A DNA stretch of 64,000 bases from CAG-488 sp051881315 (GCA_051881315.1 JBJEPQ010000029.1:186001-250000), one strand, 5' to 3'; counted from the first letter of the stretch, positions 35,637-44,218 are shown. Numbers and translations are program-made. Notes: a model not told the origin generated them from the letters alone.

Positions 35637-36596
35637 TTAAAGTCTTGTTTCAAGCAGTTTGACGTTTCCGCTGACGGTGAACTTACCTTTTGCGGCAGGG
35701 ATAAAAATGCTTTCGCCTTTCTTCATTCCGAGCTTTTCGCCGTCACATTCGATTTCTGCGCCACCCTCAAGGCAGAGCAGGGAAACGAAGGAGTCCTCGT
35801 CGCTGACCGAGGAATACTCGCCGTCAACGCTCAGCTCATACATCGTGAACAGCTCGCAGGAGGTGAGCTTGCTCCTCGTGGCATTGTCGAATTTTTCCGT
35901 TTCACGGTCGGACTGATCGGGGATTGACGGAGGACAAAGCTTTGTAACATCCGCCGCCTTGTCAACATGAAGCTCACGGGGCTTGCCGTCCTTGCCGAGC
36001 CGTCCGTAATCGTAAATTCTGTATGTAGTGTTTGAGTTCTGCTGTACTTCGGCAAGAAGTATTCCCTTGCAGATTGCGTGCATAGTACCCGACTCGATGA
36101 AGAATACATCGCCCTTGTGTACCTTGACACGGTTGCAAATGTCCATCATATCGTCGCTCTGAGCGGCTTTTTTAAATTCCTCAACCGTTACATTCCTGTT
36201 GAAGCCGAGTATAAGCTCGGCGTCGGGATCGCAGTCGAGAATGTACCACGCCTCGGTCTTTCCGTATTCGCCCTCAACCCTCATCGCATATTCGTCGTCG
36301 GGATGCACCTGAATTGAAAGATCTCTCTTTGCGTCAATGAACTTGATAAGCAGCGGGAAAAATTCGTATTTTTCTCCCTTTTTGCCGCAGATGCTCTTGT
36401 CCTCAAGATAGACCTCCTGCAAGGTCTTACCCTCATACTGTCCGTTGAGCACGGTTGACGGGCCTGCCGGATGACAGGAGAGCACCCAAGCCTCGGCGGC
36501 AGGATCCTTGTCGGTCTTTATTCCGTATTCAGTAATCAGTCTTGTTCCGCCCCAGATGTTGTCCGCAACGAAGGGCGACAGCTTTACCATTTCCAT
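35637..36596 (-). CDS. manA: Mannose-6-phosphate isomerase, class I
   Basis: Zinc-dependent interconversion of mannose-6-P and fructose-6-P, 319 residues, the size of the short Firmicutes type. Metal ligands are in SIQVHPDDEYA (Gln/His) and FIESGTMHAICKG (Glu and His). GKTEAWYILD and LAEVQQNSNTTYRIYDYGR are typical. It ends in a jelly-roll domain. Start ATG at 36596 after AAGAAGG. Links dietary mannose, or GDP-mannose supply, to glycolysis. Confidence 0.94.
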   Translation of the reverse strand: MEMVKLSPFVADNIWGGTRLITEYGIKTDKDPAAEAWVLSCHPAGPSTVLNGQYEGKTLQEVYLEDKSICGKKGEKYEFFPLLIKFIDAKRDLSIQVHPDDEYAMRVEGEYGKTEAWYILDCDPDAELILGFNRNVTVEEFKKAAQSDDMMDICNRVKVHKGDVFFIESGTMHAICKGILLAEVQQNSNTTYRIYDYGRLGKDGKPRELHVDKAADVTKLCPPSIPDQSDRETEKFDNATRSKLTSCELFTMYELSVDGEYSSVSDEDSFVSLLCLEGGAEIECDGEKLGMKKGESIFIPAAKGKFTVSGNVKLLETRL

Positions 36597-36630
36597 ATTA
36601 AACCTTCTTTTCTGTGAAAATTCCGAAAGT

Positions 36631-36659
36631 ATTATACATTATAACTTTGATAATGTAAA
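36631..36659 (-). promoter_or_regulatory. Promoter of manA
   Basis: On the minus strand, TTTACA, 17 bp, TATAAT. Confidence 0.75.
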
Positions 36660-36677
36660 TATAAAAACAAAAAACTA

Positions 36678-36707
36678 TTGACAAAACGAACAAATGTTCG
36701 CTATAAT
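36678..36707 (+). promoter_or_regulatory. SigA promoter of the LexA-controlled orphan gene
   Basis: TTGACA, 18 bp, TATAAT. The spacer is filled by a LexA box, so repressor binding would block RNA polymerase. Confidence 0.85.
36687..36700 (+). promoter_or_regulatory. LexA (SOS) operator
   Basis: CGAACAAATGTTCG agrees at every position with the Gram-positive LexA consensus CGAACRNRYGTTCG. It lies between -35 and -10. Confidence 0.85.
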
Positions 36708-36744
36708 AATACCGATGCTATTGGGGAGGCAGAGGAGATATAAA

Positions 36745-38106
36745 ATGGTTTACTATGATTTAAGAATTGAAAAACAGCGCATTTACGGTGCGGATAAAAT
36801 TGCTATCGCCGCCGATGCCAACGAAACGGTGTCTTTTCGCTTTCACTTTGACGCCAACTGGAGGATTTTCGATTCCAAGGCGGCAATATTCAGAACCGCC
36901 GAAAACAAGTTTTACATAATCGAGGTCAAGCACTCTGCGGTTACGGTTCCGTGGGAGGTGCTGAGTGTTGACCGTGATTTTGAGCTTTCCGTCATAGGAT
37001 ATGACGGCGCAAAAGTTCTCACGGCAGGAAAGGTGAATGTCAGAGTGGTTTCCTCGCTTCTGCCCGAGGACTGCAAGACCTTTTCACCGTCGGAAACGCT
37101 TTTCGACAGATTCAGACAGGACAGCATTGACGAGGCTTATAAAAAATACAAGAACGAGATTGAAACACTCAAACGCTCTTACGAGGAAAAAATTCTTGAA
37201 ATCGGATCTCAGCTCAATAAGGCAAATCAGAATACCGAGAATATGGAAAAGATGAAAAATGAGGAGATCGCCGAGCTAAATCAGGAACATTCCGCTGAGG
37301 TTCACCGTCTTAATGCCGAGATTGCAGATATTAAGAATGAGCTTGCTCAGACTGAGATCAGGGCGGACAAATGGGATCTTGTTGACGAGGCGATGTCGGA
37401 TAAGTCTCGAAGCAATTTTGCTCCGTGGTGCGGAGGAACAAAGCCGTATAAGCTCCCGTTCTTCAACACAAAGAATATGAGTGTTCTGACCGCCGGCAAC
37501 TTTGACGATTACTTTACCGAAATCGGTTTGGATTTGTCCTCGGCAACAACGCTGGAAACAATTTTCAGAGGAAAGAATCGACTGCGCTATGTTGAGTTGA
37601 GAAATACTGACAAGATAACCTCAATTCTGAACGGTTTTTCATATTCAACCGCACTCCGAGAAGTCGTGCTCGGTGACCTTACAAACTGTATGAATATGAA
37701 GTGGGCATTTGATGGTGACACGTCGCTTGAAAAGGTCACGTTTGGCGCAAACAGCAAGGTTATTGATTTTTCAAATATGTTCAACGGCTGTATTGCTCTT
37801 AAAGAAATTAACGGAGAGCTGGATTTTACCGTCGCAAGAATTGCGACTGATGTCTTCACAAAGTGTTCCTCTCTTGAAAAGGTTTCTTTCAAAAAAGAGT
37901 CGATCGGTCTGAGTATAGATCTCGGAGCGTGCAAATCGCTTTCAAAGGAAAGTATGCTGAATCTGTTTGACGGATTGGCAGCAAAAGAGTCGATGAAGGT
38001 CACTGTGTCGAGGTACGCTTTTGAAAATAATTTCCCTACCTCCGAGGAACAGGAGACGGTCAGAAGCTCGGTAACTCAGAAAGGCTGGACTTTATCGCTT
38101 GCCTGA
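36745..38106 (+). CDS. SOS-controlled orphan protein: phage baseplate/tail-fibre-like N-domain, coiled coil, BspA-type leucine-rich repeats
   Basis: 453 residues, no signal peptide. Residues 1-110 form a beta-rich domain (MVYYDLRIEKQRIYG...VPWEVL...GKVNVRVVSSLLPED) resembling the N-terminal BppU-like domains of clostridial phage tail/baseplate proteins. About 125-220 is a long coiled coil. About 225-410 carries BspA-like repeats (FNGCIALKEINGELDF, FTKCSSLEKVSF). The end, QKGWTLSLA, is typical of phage-borne BspA proteins. Start ATG at 36745 after AGAGGAG. It stands alone, with no other phage genes nearby. Phage ancestry is inference; control by LexA is strongly suggested by the operator. Confidence 0.75.
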   Translation: MVYYDLRIEKQRIYGADKIAIAADANETVSFRFHFDANWRIFDSKAAIFRTAENKFYIIEVKHSAVTVPWEVLSVDRDFELSVIGYDGAKVLTAGKVNVRVVSSLLPEDCKTFSPSETLFDRFRQDSIDEAYKKYKNEIETLKRSYEEKILEIGSQLNKANQNTENMEKMKNEEIAELNQEHSAEVHRLNAEIADIKNELAQTEIRADKWDLVDEAMSDKSRSNFAPWCGGTKPYKLPFFNTKNMSVLTAGNFDDYFTEIGLDLSSATTLETIFRGKNRLRYVELRNTDKITSILNGFSYSTALREVVLGDLTNCMNMKWAFDGDTSLEKVTFGANSKVIDFSNMFNGCIALKEINGELDFTVARIATDVFTKCSSLEKVSFKKESIGLSIDLGACKSLSKESMLNLFDGLAAKESMKVTVSRYAFENNFPTSEEQETVRSSVTQKGWTLSLA

Positions 38107-38115
38107 ATAAAATTA

Positions 38116-38144
38116 TCATATTTGTCCGCAATCGTTCATATAAT
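38116..38144 (+). promoter_or_regulatory. SigE-type (mother-cell) sporulation promoter
   Basis: TCATATT, 14 bp, CATATAAT. This is close to the SigE pattern KMATATT-N14/15-CATACAHT and sits 31 nt before a spore-coat-type gene. Confidence 0.65.
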
Positions 38145-38174
38145 CAAGTGAAATAAAAAAGAGAGGTTGATTAT

Positions 38175-39701
38175 ATGAGCATTGAACCGATGACCGCCGA
38201 GACGGGCGTTTTAGAAAATCTTTACGACAGTTTTGCTGAGCAGGGCATTGACTGCGATATTGCTATGCCCGATTACTGTCCCGATATAATGAGAATACTC
38301 AAATGCAGTGTGACGAACAGCATAACAAACTCAAAAATATCGGGTGACCGTGCCACCGTTGACGGCAGCGCAAAAATAAGAATAATATACACCGATGAAA
38401 AAAACGGTATTTACACCTTTGAACAGGATTATCCGTTCTCAAAATTTGCCGAGCTGCCCTCTACCTTTGACGGAGCGATGCTTTTTGCCACGGCTAAGAC
38501 GGAATATGCAAATTGCAGAGCCGTCAGCAAAAAGAGGATAGATATTCACGGCGTTATCAGCATCAGATTTCGCATACTCGGAATAAAAAAGGATAATGTG
38601 ATAACGGGCGCTCAGGGCGACGGAGTTCAGCTGATGAAAAAGGAGATTTCTGCGGACTCTGCGGTTGCCGTTATCCAGAAGAAGTTTCAGCTTGCACAGA
38701 CTGAGGAAACGGACGGAGATATCGGCAAAATCCTTTTCGCTTCGGCTTCGCCCGTGCTCTCGGAAACCAAGGTCATAAAGGGTAAAATTCTCCTCAAGGG
38801 AGAGGCGGCGATGAAGGTAATATATTGCGCCGAGGGCGGAGAAAACAAGTCGGTCTGCGCCAACTTCAATCTGCCGTTCAGCGAGATAGTGGAAGCCGAA
38901 AACGTAACCGAGGACTGCAAAATTACGGTTTCTTTCTGCGTGGATCAGGTTCAGGCGGAGCCGAAAACCGATAACGACGGCGAATATAAATACCTGAACA
39001 TCGGCTGCGACATCTGCGCCCTTGTGACGGCATACAGACCGAGCACTCTCGGCATTATTGCCGACGCATATTCCACCGAAAAGGAGATCGACGCAAAATA
39101 TAAGACAGCGACCTTCACCCGAATTACGCAGAACATCAACGACAGCTTTGTCTGCCGTGAAAACCTTGATATTTCTTCAATGGAGCCGCAGAGGATTTAT
39201 ACGGTCATTGCGGACTCGCCCGAAGCAAAGGTGAGCTTTAACGGGGACAAAATGTCCGTCACGGGACGAATACCGCTGAAGCTGATCCTGATCGGAGGCG
39301 ACGGAACGCCTGTTTTCTGTGAGAGGGAGGCTAAATTTGATTATTCCCGTTCGGTAGATTCTCAAAGCGGAAATCTCAGATTTGAACCTCAGCTCGTCCT
39401 TACAGGCTATTCCTGCACGCTGACGGGTGACGGAAAAGCCGAGTTTAAGGCGGAGGCAGGGATCAGCGGAACGGTAACGGAAAGCTGTGAAAGCCGAACT
39501 CTTGTCAGCCTGCAAGCGTCGGAAACCTCGGAGCTGAAAAAGAGACATTCCTCTCTTGTGATCTGCTTCTGCTCAGGCGGAGAAAGGGTTTGGGACATTG
39601 CAAGGAAGTACAACACAACGGTCGATGACATTATGAGCGAAAATGAGCTGACCTCGGAGGAAATACCCGAAAAAATGATGCTTATTATTCCCGTAAAATA
39701 A
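38175..39701 (+). CDS. DUF3794 (SPOCS) and LysM domain protein, probable spore coat/cortex protein
   Basis: 508 residues. The N-terminal part (CDIAMPDYCPDIMRILKCSV at about 27-46) begins the first of probably three DUF3794/SPOCS beta-domains; a second starts near 170 and a third near 330. A C-terminal LysM (GGERVWDIARKYNTTVDDIMSENEL) covers about 458-505 and would bind cortex peptidoglycan. The domain pair is characteristic of SpoVID/SafA-like morphogenetic proteins in clostridia. Expression from a SigE-like promoter agrees. No signal peptide, as expected of a mother-cell coat protein. Confidence 0.9.
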   Translation: MSIEPMTAETGVLENLYDSFAEQGIDCDIAMPDYCPDIMRILKCSVTNSITNSKISGDRATVDGSAKIRIIYTDEKNGIYTFEQDYPFSKFAELPSTFDGAMLFATAKTEYANCRAVSKKRIDIHGVISIRFRILGIKKDNVITGAQGDGVQLMKKEISADSAVAVIQKKFQLAQTEETDGDIGKILFASASPVLSETKVIKGKILLKGEAAMKVIYCAEGGENKSVCANFNLPFSEIVEAENVTEDCKITVSFCVDQVQAEPKTDNDGEYKYLNIGCDICALVTAYRPSTLGIIADAYSTEKEIDAKYKTATFTRITQNINDSFVCRENLDISSMEPQRIYTVIADSPEAKVSFNGDKMSVTGRIPLKLILIGGDGTPVFCEREAKFDYSRSVDSQSGNLRFEPQLVLTGYSCTLTGDGKAEFKAEAGISGTVTESCESRTLVSLQASETSELKKRHSSLVICFCSGGERVWDIARKYNTTVDDIMSENELTSEEIPEKMMLIIPVK

Positions 39702-39711
39702 GCAACCGCTA

Positions 39712-39740
39712 TTGAAATTATTCTCGGCAGATGTTATACT
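39712..39740 (+). promoter_or_regulatory. Candidate promoter of gtrA-like gene
   Basis: TTGAAA, 17 bp, TATACT. The predicted transcript start coincides with the base of the next hairpin. Confidence 0.6.
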
Positions 39741-39747
39741 AAAAACA

Positions 39748-39802
39748 CCGCTGACAGATTTCGGTTCGCAAACGGCGGACAGATCTGTCGGCGGATTTTT
39801 TT
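39748..39802 (+). terminator. Terminator-like hairpin between DUF3794 gene and gtrA
   Basis: A 12-bp stem (CCGCTGACAGAT with ATCTGTCGGCGG), a large structured loop, then TTTTTTT. It lies between the candidate promoter and the gtrA ribosome-binding site. Confidence 0.75.
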
Positions 39803-39823
39803 GAAAACCGGAGGGTAAAAAAT

Positions 39824-40357
39824 ATGGGATTGAAAAATCTTGACAAATCGGCAGAACAGAAAGGATCGGGAATTGTAACGCTTTGGCAGTTTGTAAAGTT
39901 TATTTTTGTCAGCCTGCTTGCGTGTATCGTCCAGTTCGGCGTTCTCAATCTTCTTCTGCTTCTTCCTCAGATCAAGGAGATAATGAACGAGGATTTCACA
40001 TGGTTCGTCTTTAACTACGTCGGCGAGGGCAAGGGCTTCGGCTACTTCATTGCGTTCAACATTGCGAATATTCTTGCTCAGATCGTCGCCTTTTTCGTCA
40101 ACCGTGAAAAGACTTTCGGCTCGTCAAGCAACATTGCTGTCACCCTGCCGATATACATTGTGTTCACCGTTGCGCTCATCTGCTTCTCGGCATGGCTTGC
40201 CCCGACAATACAGGGCTGGCTCATCTCTTTGAACATCTCGGCTCAGCTTGCCGCCAACATTTCAACCATGGCTTGCTCGGCAATTCAGTTCTTCATCTAC
40301 TTCCCTGTGGACAAAATTCTTTTCCACAAGAAAAAAGAAGAAAAGGAAGAAAAATAA
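39824..40357 (+). CDS. GtrA-like four-helix membrane protein
   Basis: 177 residues with four predicted membrane helices (QFVKFIFVSLLACIVQFG, YFIAFNIANILAQIVAFF, IYIVFTVALICFSAWL, and a helix near 145-165) and a basic/acidic tail. The layout matches GtrA proteins thought to move undecaprenyl-linked sugars, but the loops are longer than usual and no partner glycosyltransferase is adjacent. The ribosome-binding site CGGAGGG is clear. The GtrA call rests on topology and FVNREKTFG. Confidence 0.75.
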   Translation: MGLKNLDKSAEQKGSGIVTLWQFVKFIFVSLLACIVQFGVLNLLLLLPQIKEIMNEDFTWFVFNYVGEGKGFGYFIAFNIANILAQIVAFFVNREKTFGSSSNIAVTLPIYIVFTVALICFSAWLAPTIQGWLISLNISAQLAANISTMACSAIQFFIYFPVDKILFHKKKEEKEEK

Positions 40358-40391
40358 TCCTTGGGATTTGATGTTTTCTAACAAAAAATCA

Positions 40392-40420
40392 TTGTATTAT
40401 TATTTAAGGTATGATAGAAT
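40392..40420 (+). promoter_or_regulatory. Promoter of sugar isomerase-dehydrogenase pair
   Basis: TTGTAT, 17 bp, TAGAAT with an extended TATGA before the -10. Confidence 0.6.
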
Positions 40421-40447
40421 AAACAAAACATCTTAGGAGGTAAGAAT

Positions 40448-41281
40448 ATGAGTTTTCCTGTTGCTTTGCAGCTTTACTCCGTCCGTGACGCAATGGCGGA
40501 GGATTTTGCAGGTACAATAAAAAAGGTCAAGGAAATGGGCTATGACGGCGTTGAGTTTGCCGGTCTTTTCGGCAACTCTGCCGCAGATGTCAAGAAAATC
40601 TGTGACGAGGCCGGCGTTGTTCCGATCTCTGCCCACGTTCCTTATGACGAGCTTGACGCCGATCCCGAAAAGACGATCGCCGACTATGCAGAAATCGGAT
40701 GCAAGTACATTGCTATCCCTTATGCCGTTGAGGAGAGACGTCCCGGAGCGGAGCTTTTTGACGACACGGTCGAGGGAATCAGACGCTTTGCGGCTGTCGG
40801 CAAGAAATACGGCATCACATTCCTTTATCATAACCACGATTTTGAGTTCAAAAAGGTCGGAGACGTCTACGGTCTTGACCTGCTTTATTCAACGCTTACA
40901 CCGGACGAGCTTCAGACGGAGCTTGACACCTGCTGGGTAAATGTCGGCGGTGAGGATCCGGCAAAGTATGTTGAAAAATATTCGGGCAGAGCACCCGTTG
41001 TTCACCTCAAGGATTTCCATATGAGCGGCAAGGGCAAGCCGGCTAAGCTTTATCAGCTTATCGGCATTGACGACGGCGCACAGGACGCAGAAGCAGAGGA
41101 GGAAGCATTCGGTTTCCGTCCCTGTGGCTACGGAGTTCAGAACTTCCCCGAAATTCTCGAAGCCTGCAAAAAGGCGGGAACCTCTTGGGTAGTTGTTGAG
41201 CAGGATCAGCCCTCGCTCGGCAAAACTCCGCTTGAGTGTGCAAAAATGAGCATAGATTATATTAAAGAAATTAACAAATAA
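40448..41281 (+). CDS. Sugar phosphate isomerase/epimerase (xylose-isomerase-like TIM barrel)
   Basis: A 277-residue TIM barrel of the AP-endonuclease-2/IolE-like family. Metal-site residues are visible in YHNHDFEF, LDTCWVNVGGEDP, VVHLKDFH and VVVEQDQP. LQLYSVRD at the N-terminus is typical. It lies 12 nt ahead of a Gfo/Idh/MocA dehydrogenase, the common pairing for catabolism of keto-sugars or inositol-like compounds. Substrate unknown. The ribosome-binding site TTAGGAGG is strong. Confidence 0.9.
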   Translation: MSFPVALQLYSVRDAMAEDFAGTIKKVKEMGYDGVEFAGLFGNSAADVKKICDEAGVVPISAHVPYDELDADPEKTIADYAEIGCKYIAIPYAVEERRPGAELFDDTVEGIRRFAAVGKKYGITFLYHNHDFEFKKVGDVYGLDLLYSTLTPDELQTELDTCWVNVGGEDPAKYVEKYSGRAPVVHLKDFHMSGKGKPAKLYQLIGIDDGAQDAEAEEEAFGFRPCGYGVQNFPEILEACKKAGTSWVVVEQDQPSLGKTPLECAKMSIDYIKEINK

Positions 41282-41293
41282 AGGAGATTTATC

Positions 41294-42448
41294 ATGTCTG
41301 ACTCAGTATTAAACCAGTTTACCCAGGCTGTCGAAGAGGAAAATACTTCTTCGGGCAGAAGATTTAAGGTAGGTATCATCGGCACAGGCTGGATTGCCGA
41401 GGCTCACATCGAGAGCTATCTTGACATGGACGATGTTGATATCGTTGCCATGGCTGACCTTATCCCCGGTAAGGCGGAGAAGTTTGCGGCAAAATACAAC
41501 AAGGACGGACGTCTTGACAACGTTCATTTCTATGCTAACCATGAGGAGCTTATCGACAATGAGCCTGACCTCGACGCTGTCAGCGTTTGTACCTACAATA
41601 TGACTCATGCGGAATGTACGATTTATTCCCTCAAGCACGGCGTAAACGTTCTGCTTGAAAAGCCGATGTGCGTTACAACAGAAGAAGCTGTTGAAATCTG
41701 CAAGGCTGAAAAAGAGAGCGGAAAGCTCCTTTCAATCGGCTTCCAGCCCCGCGGCGATGAGAATATGAAGATGGTCAGAAAGATCGTTCAGTCGGGCGAG
41801 CTTGGAAAGATCTACTACATACAGACAGGCGGCGGCCGCCGTCGCGGTATTCCGAACAGCACATTCATCGAGAAGAAGACCGCAGGTATCGGCGCAATGG
41901 GCGATATCGGATGCTATTCTCTCGACGTTGTTCTCAACGCTATTGATTATCCGAAGCCGTTGACCGTTACAGGCTATACTTCAGCTTTCTTCGGCACAAA
42001 TCCGAAGTACAACAATCCTGCCGACGCAGCAAGATTTAACGTTGAAGATTTCGCTGCTGCATTTGTTCGTCTTGAGGGCGGCATCATCCTTGATTTCCGT
42101 ATCTCGTGGGCAATGCATCCCGACTCACCGGGCGACACAATCATCTTCGGTACAGAGGGCGCACTCAGAATCCCGGCAACGGATTGCTGGAACGGCTCAA
42201 TGTCCGGTCCTATGACGATTTATCATGACGTTGCAGGCGAGCAGGTTGAGACAGTTATTCCTCTGCTTGAAAACCATGGCAAGGGCTTGTTCTACAAGAA
42301 GTGCCGTTCGTTCCTTGAGGCTATCGAAAACGGAGCTCCGGCTCCCGTTCCGTCAAGCCAGATTCTCTACAATCAGGCTATTATCGACCATATTGTTAAG
42401 TCCGCAGAGCTTGGCAAGGAAGTCGAAGTTGTTATCCCCGAAATCTAA
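41294..42448 (+). CDS. Gfo/Idh/MocA-family oxidoreductase
   Basis: A 384-residue NAD(P)-dependent sugar dehydrogenase. The Rossmann start is VGIIGTGWIAEAHIESY (about 27-43). The cofactor/catalytic loop is LLEKPMCVT (Glu-Lys-Pro), and GAMGDIGCYSLDVVLN carries the catalytic Asp/His-region equivalent. An N-terminal extension of about 25 residues precedes the Rossmann fold. It is in an operon with the isomerase. The stop is followed by a perfect palindrome and T-run. Substrate unknown. Confidence 0.93.
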   Translation: MSDSVLNQFTQAVEEENTSSGRRFKVGIIGTGWIAEAHIESYLDMDDVDIVAMADLIPGKAEKFAAKYNKDGRLDNVHFYANHEELIDNEPDLDAVSVCTYNMTHAECTIYSLKHGVNVLLEKPMCVTTEEAVEICKAEKESGKLLSIGFQPRGDENMKMVRKIVQSGELGKIYYIQTGGGRRRGIPNSTFIEKKTAGIGAMGDIGCYSLDVVLNAIDYPKPLTVTGYTSAFFGTNPKYNNPADAARFNVEDFAAAFVRLEGGIILDFRISWAMHPDSPGDTIIFGTEGALRIPATDCWNGSMSGPMTIYHDVAGEQVETVIPLLENHGKGLFYKKCRSFLEAIENGAPAPVPSSQILYNQAIIDHIVKSAELGKEVEVVIPEI

Positions 42449-42467
42449 ACACATAAATATATGCAAT

Positions 42468-42501
42468 AAAGGCTTGTATCGGTACCGATACAAGCCTTTT
42501 T
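42468..42501 (+). terminator. Perfect 32-bp palindromic terminator (shares core with MITE-like repeats)
   Basis: Arms of 16 bp meet at GGTACC with no unpaired loop and are followed by TTTTT. The core AAGGCTTGTATCGG recurs inside the repeats at 6508 and 11291. Confidence 0.85.
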
Positions 42502-42552
42502 GTGTGAGCAAATGCTCAAAGTGCTATGACTTTTGTTTATTTAATTTCTTAA

Positions 42553-44085
42553 TCAGTTTTCCTCAAGCACTTCGCTGACGGGAACTGTGACCTTTCTGTC
42601 GTAGCATGAGAAGACGCTGTCAACAAATTTCTTCTCGGGCTTTCTGGTGATAAGGCTGACTACGGGAACTATCACAAGAGATGCAAGCATTGCGAATGCG
42701 CCGCAGTTGATCGGGCTTTGAAGAAGCGTCGGGAAGCTTGACTTGAAGAACATATTGGCAAGCATTATGCCCGAACCCCATACAAAGCTGACTGCACAAG
42801 CCGCTTTTGTGACCTTCTTCCAGTACAGGCTGTAAAGGAACGGAGCAAGGAACGAGCCTGCAAGTGCGCCCCATGAAAGTCCCATGAGCTGAGCAATGAA
42901 CGTTACCTTATGCTTGTACTGAATAACGGCGATGACAGCCGAAATGATGATGAACACAAGAATGAATGCTCTGATGATTATAAGAGTCTTTTTCTCATCG
43001 TTCTTCTTTGTGATCGGAACAATGAAGTCGAGCGTAAGCGTTGAGCTTGATGTGAGAACAAGCGATGAAAGCGTGGACATCGAAGCCGAAAGAACGAGAA
43101 TAAGAGTTATTCCGATGATGATGGGTGAAAGATTTGAAAGCATTGTCGGAATGATTTCGTCGAAGCCTTTTTCTGCAACGTCAACGTTGAAAATTCTGCC
43201 GAAGCCGCCGAGGAAATAGCAGCCGCCTGCAACAACAATGGCAAAGAGCGTTGAAATGATCGTACCTGTATGTATGGACTGTTCGCTCTTGATGGAATAG
43301 AATTTCTGAACCATCTGCGGAAGTCCCCATGTGCCGAGCGAGGTCAGGATTATAACTCCGCCGAGACTTACGGGATCGGGACCGAAGAACGATGCAAACA
43401 CTCCGGGAACATTGGATACGGTGGGATCGCTGACCTCGGCAAGAGCGGCAAGAGAGCCGTTGAAGCCGCCGTTGATCTTCAGGACGGAATAAATAATTGC
43501 AACTATACCTGCAAGCATAACGATACCTTGAATGAAGTCGTTGATAGCCGTTGCCATATATCCGCCTGCGATAACATAGATCGCCGTCAGCACCGCCATA
43601 ACGACAATGCAGATTGTGTAATCAACATTAAACGCCATTTCAAAAAGACGTGAAAGTCCGTTGTAAAGCGAAGCGGTGTAGGGGATAAGGAAAACGAAGA
43701 TAATCAGCGAGGTCGCAAGCTTCAGGCCGTTACTGTCGAAACGGGAGCCGAAGAACTGCGGCATGGTCGCCGAGTTGAGATGCTGAGTCATAACCCTCGT
43801 TCTTCTGCCAAGGATAACCCAAGCGAGAAGCGAGCCTATGAATGCGTTGCCAAGTCCGATCCAGGTGGACGCAACGCCGAATTTCCAGCCGAACTGTCCG
43901 GCATAGCCGACAAAAATAACGGCCGAGAAATAAGATGTGCCGTAAGCAAAGGCTGTGAGCCAAGGACCTACGCTTCTGCCGCCGAGAACAAAGCCGTTGA
44001 CATCGGTTGCGGTTTTGCGGCAATAGATGCCGACGCCGACCATAACGGCAAAGAATGCGACGAGCAAAATGATTTTAACTGCCAT
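42553..44085 (-). CDS. Sodium:solute symporter (SSS family)
   Basis: A 510-residue permease with about 13 transmembrane helices. It shows the family core GRSVGPWLTAFAYGTSYFSAVIFVGYAG (about 36-63) and AGGYMATAINDFIQGIVM. Na+-coupled uptake of a sugar, proline-like or organic substrate is expected; the substrate is not readable from sequence. TGAGGAGG precedes the start. Expression is probably controlled by the 5' leader, which holds a short ORF and a stem-loop. It is convergent with the Gfo/Idh dehydrogenase. Confidence 0.93.
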   Translation of the reverse strand: MAVKIILLVAFFAVMVGVGIYCRKTATDVNGFVLGGRSVGPWLTAFAYGTSYFSAVIFVGYAGQFGWKFGVASTWIGLGNAFIGSLLAWVILGRRTRVMTQHLNSATMPQFFGSRFDSNGLKLATSLIIFVFLIPYTASLYNGLSRLFEMAFNVDYTICIVVMAVLTAIYVIAGGYMATAINDFIQGIVMLAGIVAIIYSVLKINGGFNGSLAALAEVSDPTVSNVPGVFASFFGPDPVSLGGVIILTSLGTWGLPQMVQKFYSIKSEQSIHTGTIISTLFAIVVAGGCYFLGGFGRIFNVDVAEKGFDEIIPTMLSNLSPIIIGITLILVLSASMSTLSSLVLTSSSTLTLDFIVPITKKNDEKKTLIIIRAFILVFIIISAVIAVIQYKHKVTFIAQLMGLSWGALAGSFLAPFLYSLYWKKVTKAACAVSFVWGSGIMLANMFFKSSFPTLLQSPINCGAFAMLASLVIVPVVSLITRKPEKKFVDSVFSCYDRKVTVPVSEVLEEN

Positions 44086-44110
44086 AATAATTTAACCTCC
44101 TCAAAATTTA

Positions 44111-44139
44111 ACGGTCTTAATCAAGCTGATTAAGACCGT
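44111..44139 (-). promoter_or_regulatory. Stem-loop in the symporter leader
   Basis: A perfect 13-bp stem (ACGGTCTTAATCA with TGATTAAGACCGT) with a 3-nt loop lies between the leader ORF stop and the symporter ribosome-binding site. It has only a weak U-rich tail on the minus strand. Confidence 0.75.
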
Positions 44140-44155
44140 CTGTTTTGTACGAATA

Positions 44156-44218
44156 TCACTCGGAACAGCTGAACAGACAGTCGAAACTGCGGTAATAAAG
44201 AAACCTGCCGAGATTCAT
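44156..44218 (-). CDS. Short leader ORF upstream of the symporter (20 residues)
   Basis: A minus-strand ORF starts at ATG 44218 with an excellent AAAAGGAG 8 nt upstream and ends at TGA 44156. The peptide begins MNLGRFLYYRSF and ends DCLFSCSE, with two Tyr, two Cys, four Phe and four Leu-or-Phe rich positions. It lies between a perfect consensus promoter and a stable stem-loop, the arrangement of a translated attenuator or a conserved small protein. Expression is inferred from the ribosome-binding site and promoter only; conservation is untested. Confidence 0.6.
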   Translation of the reverse strand: MNLGRFLYYRSFDCLFSCSE

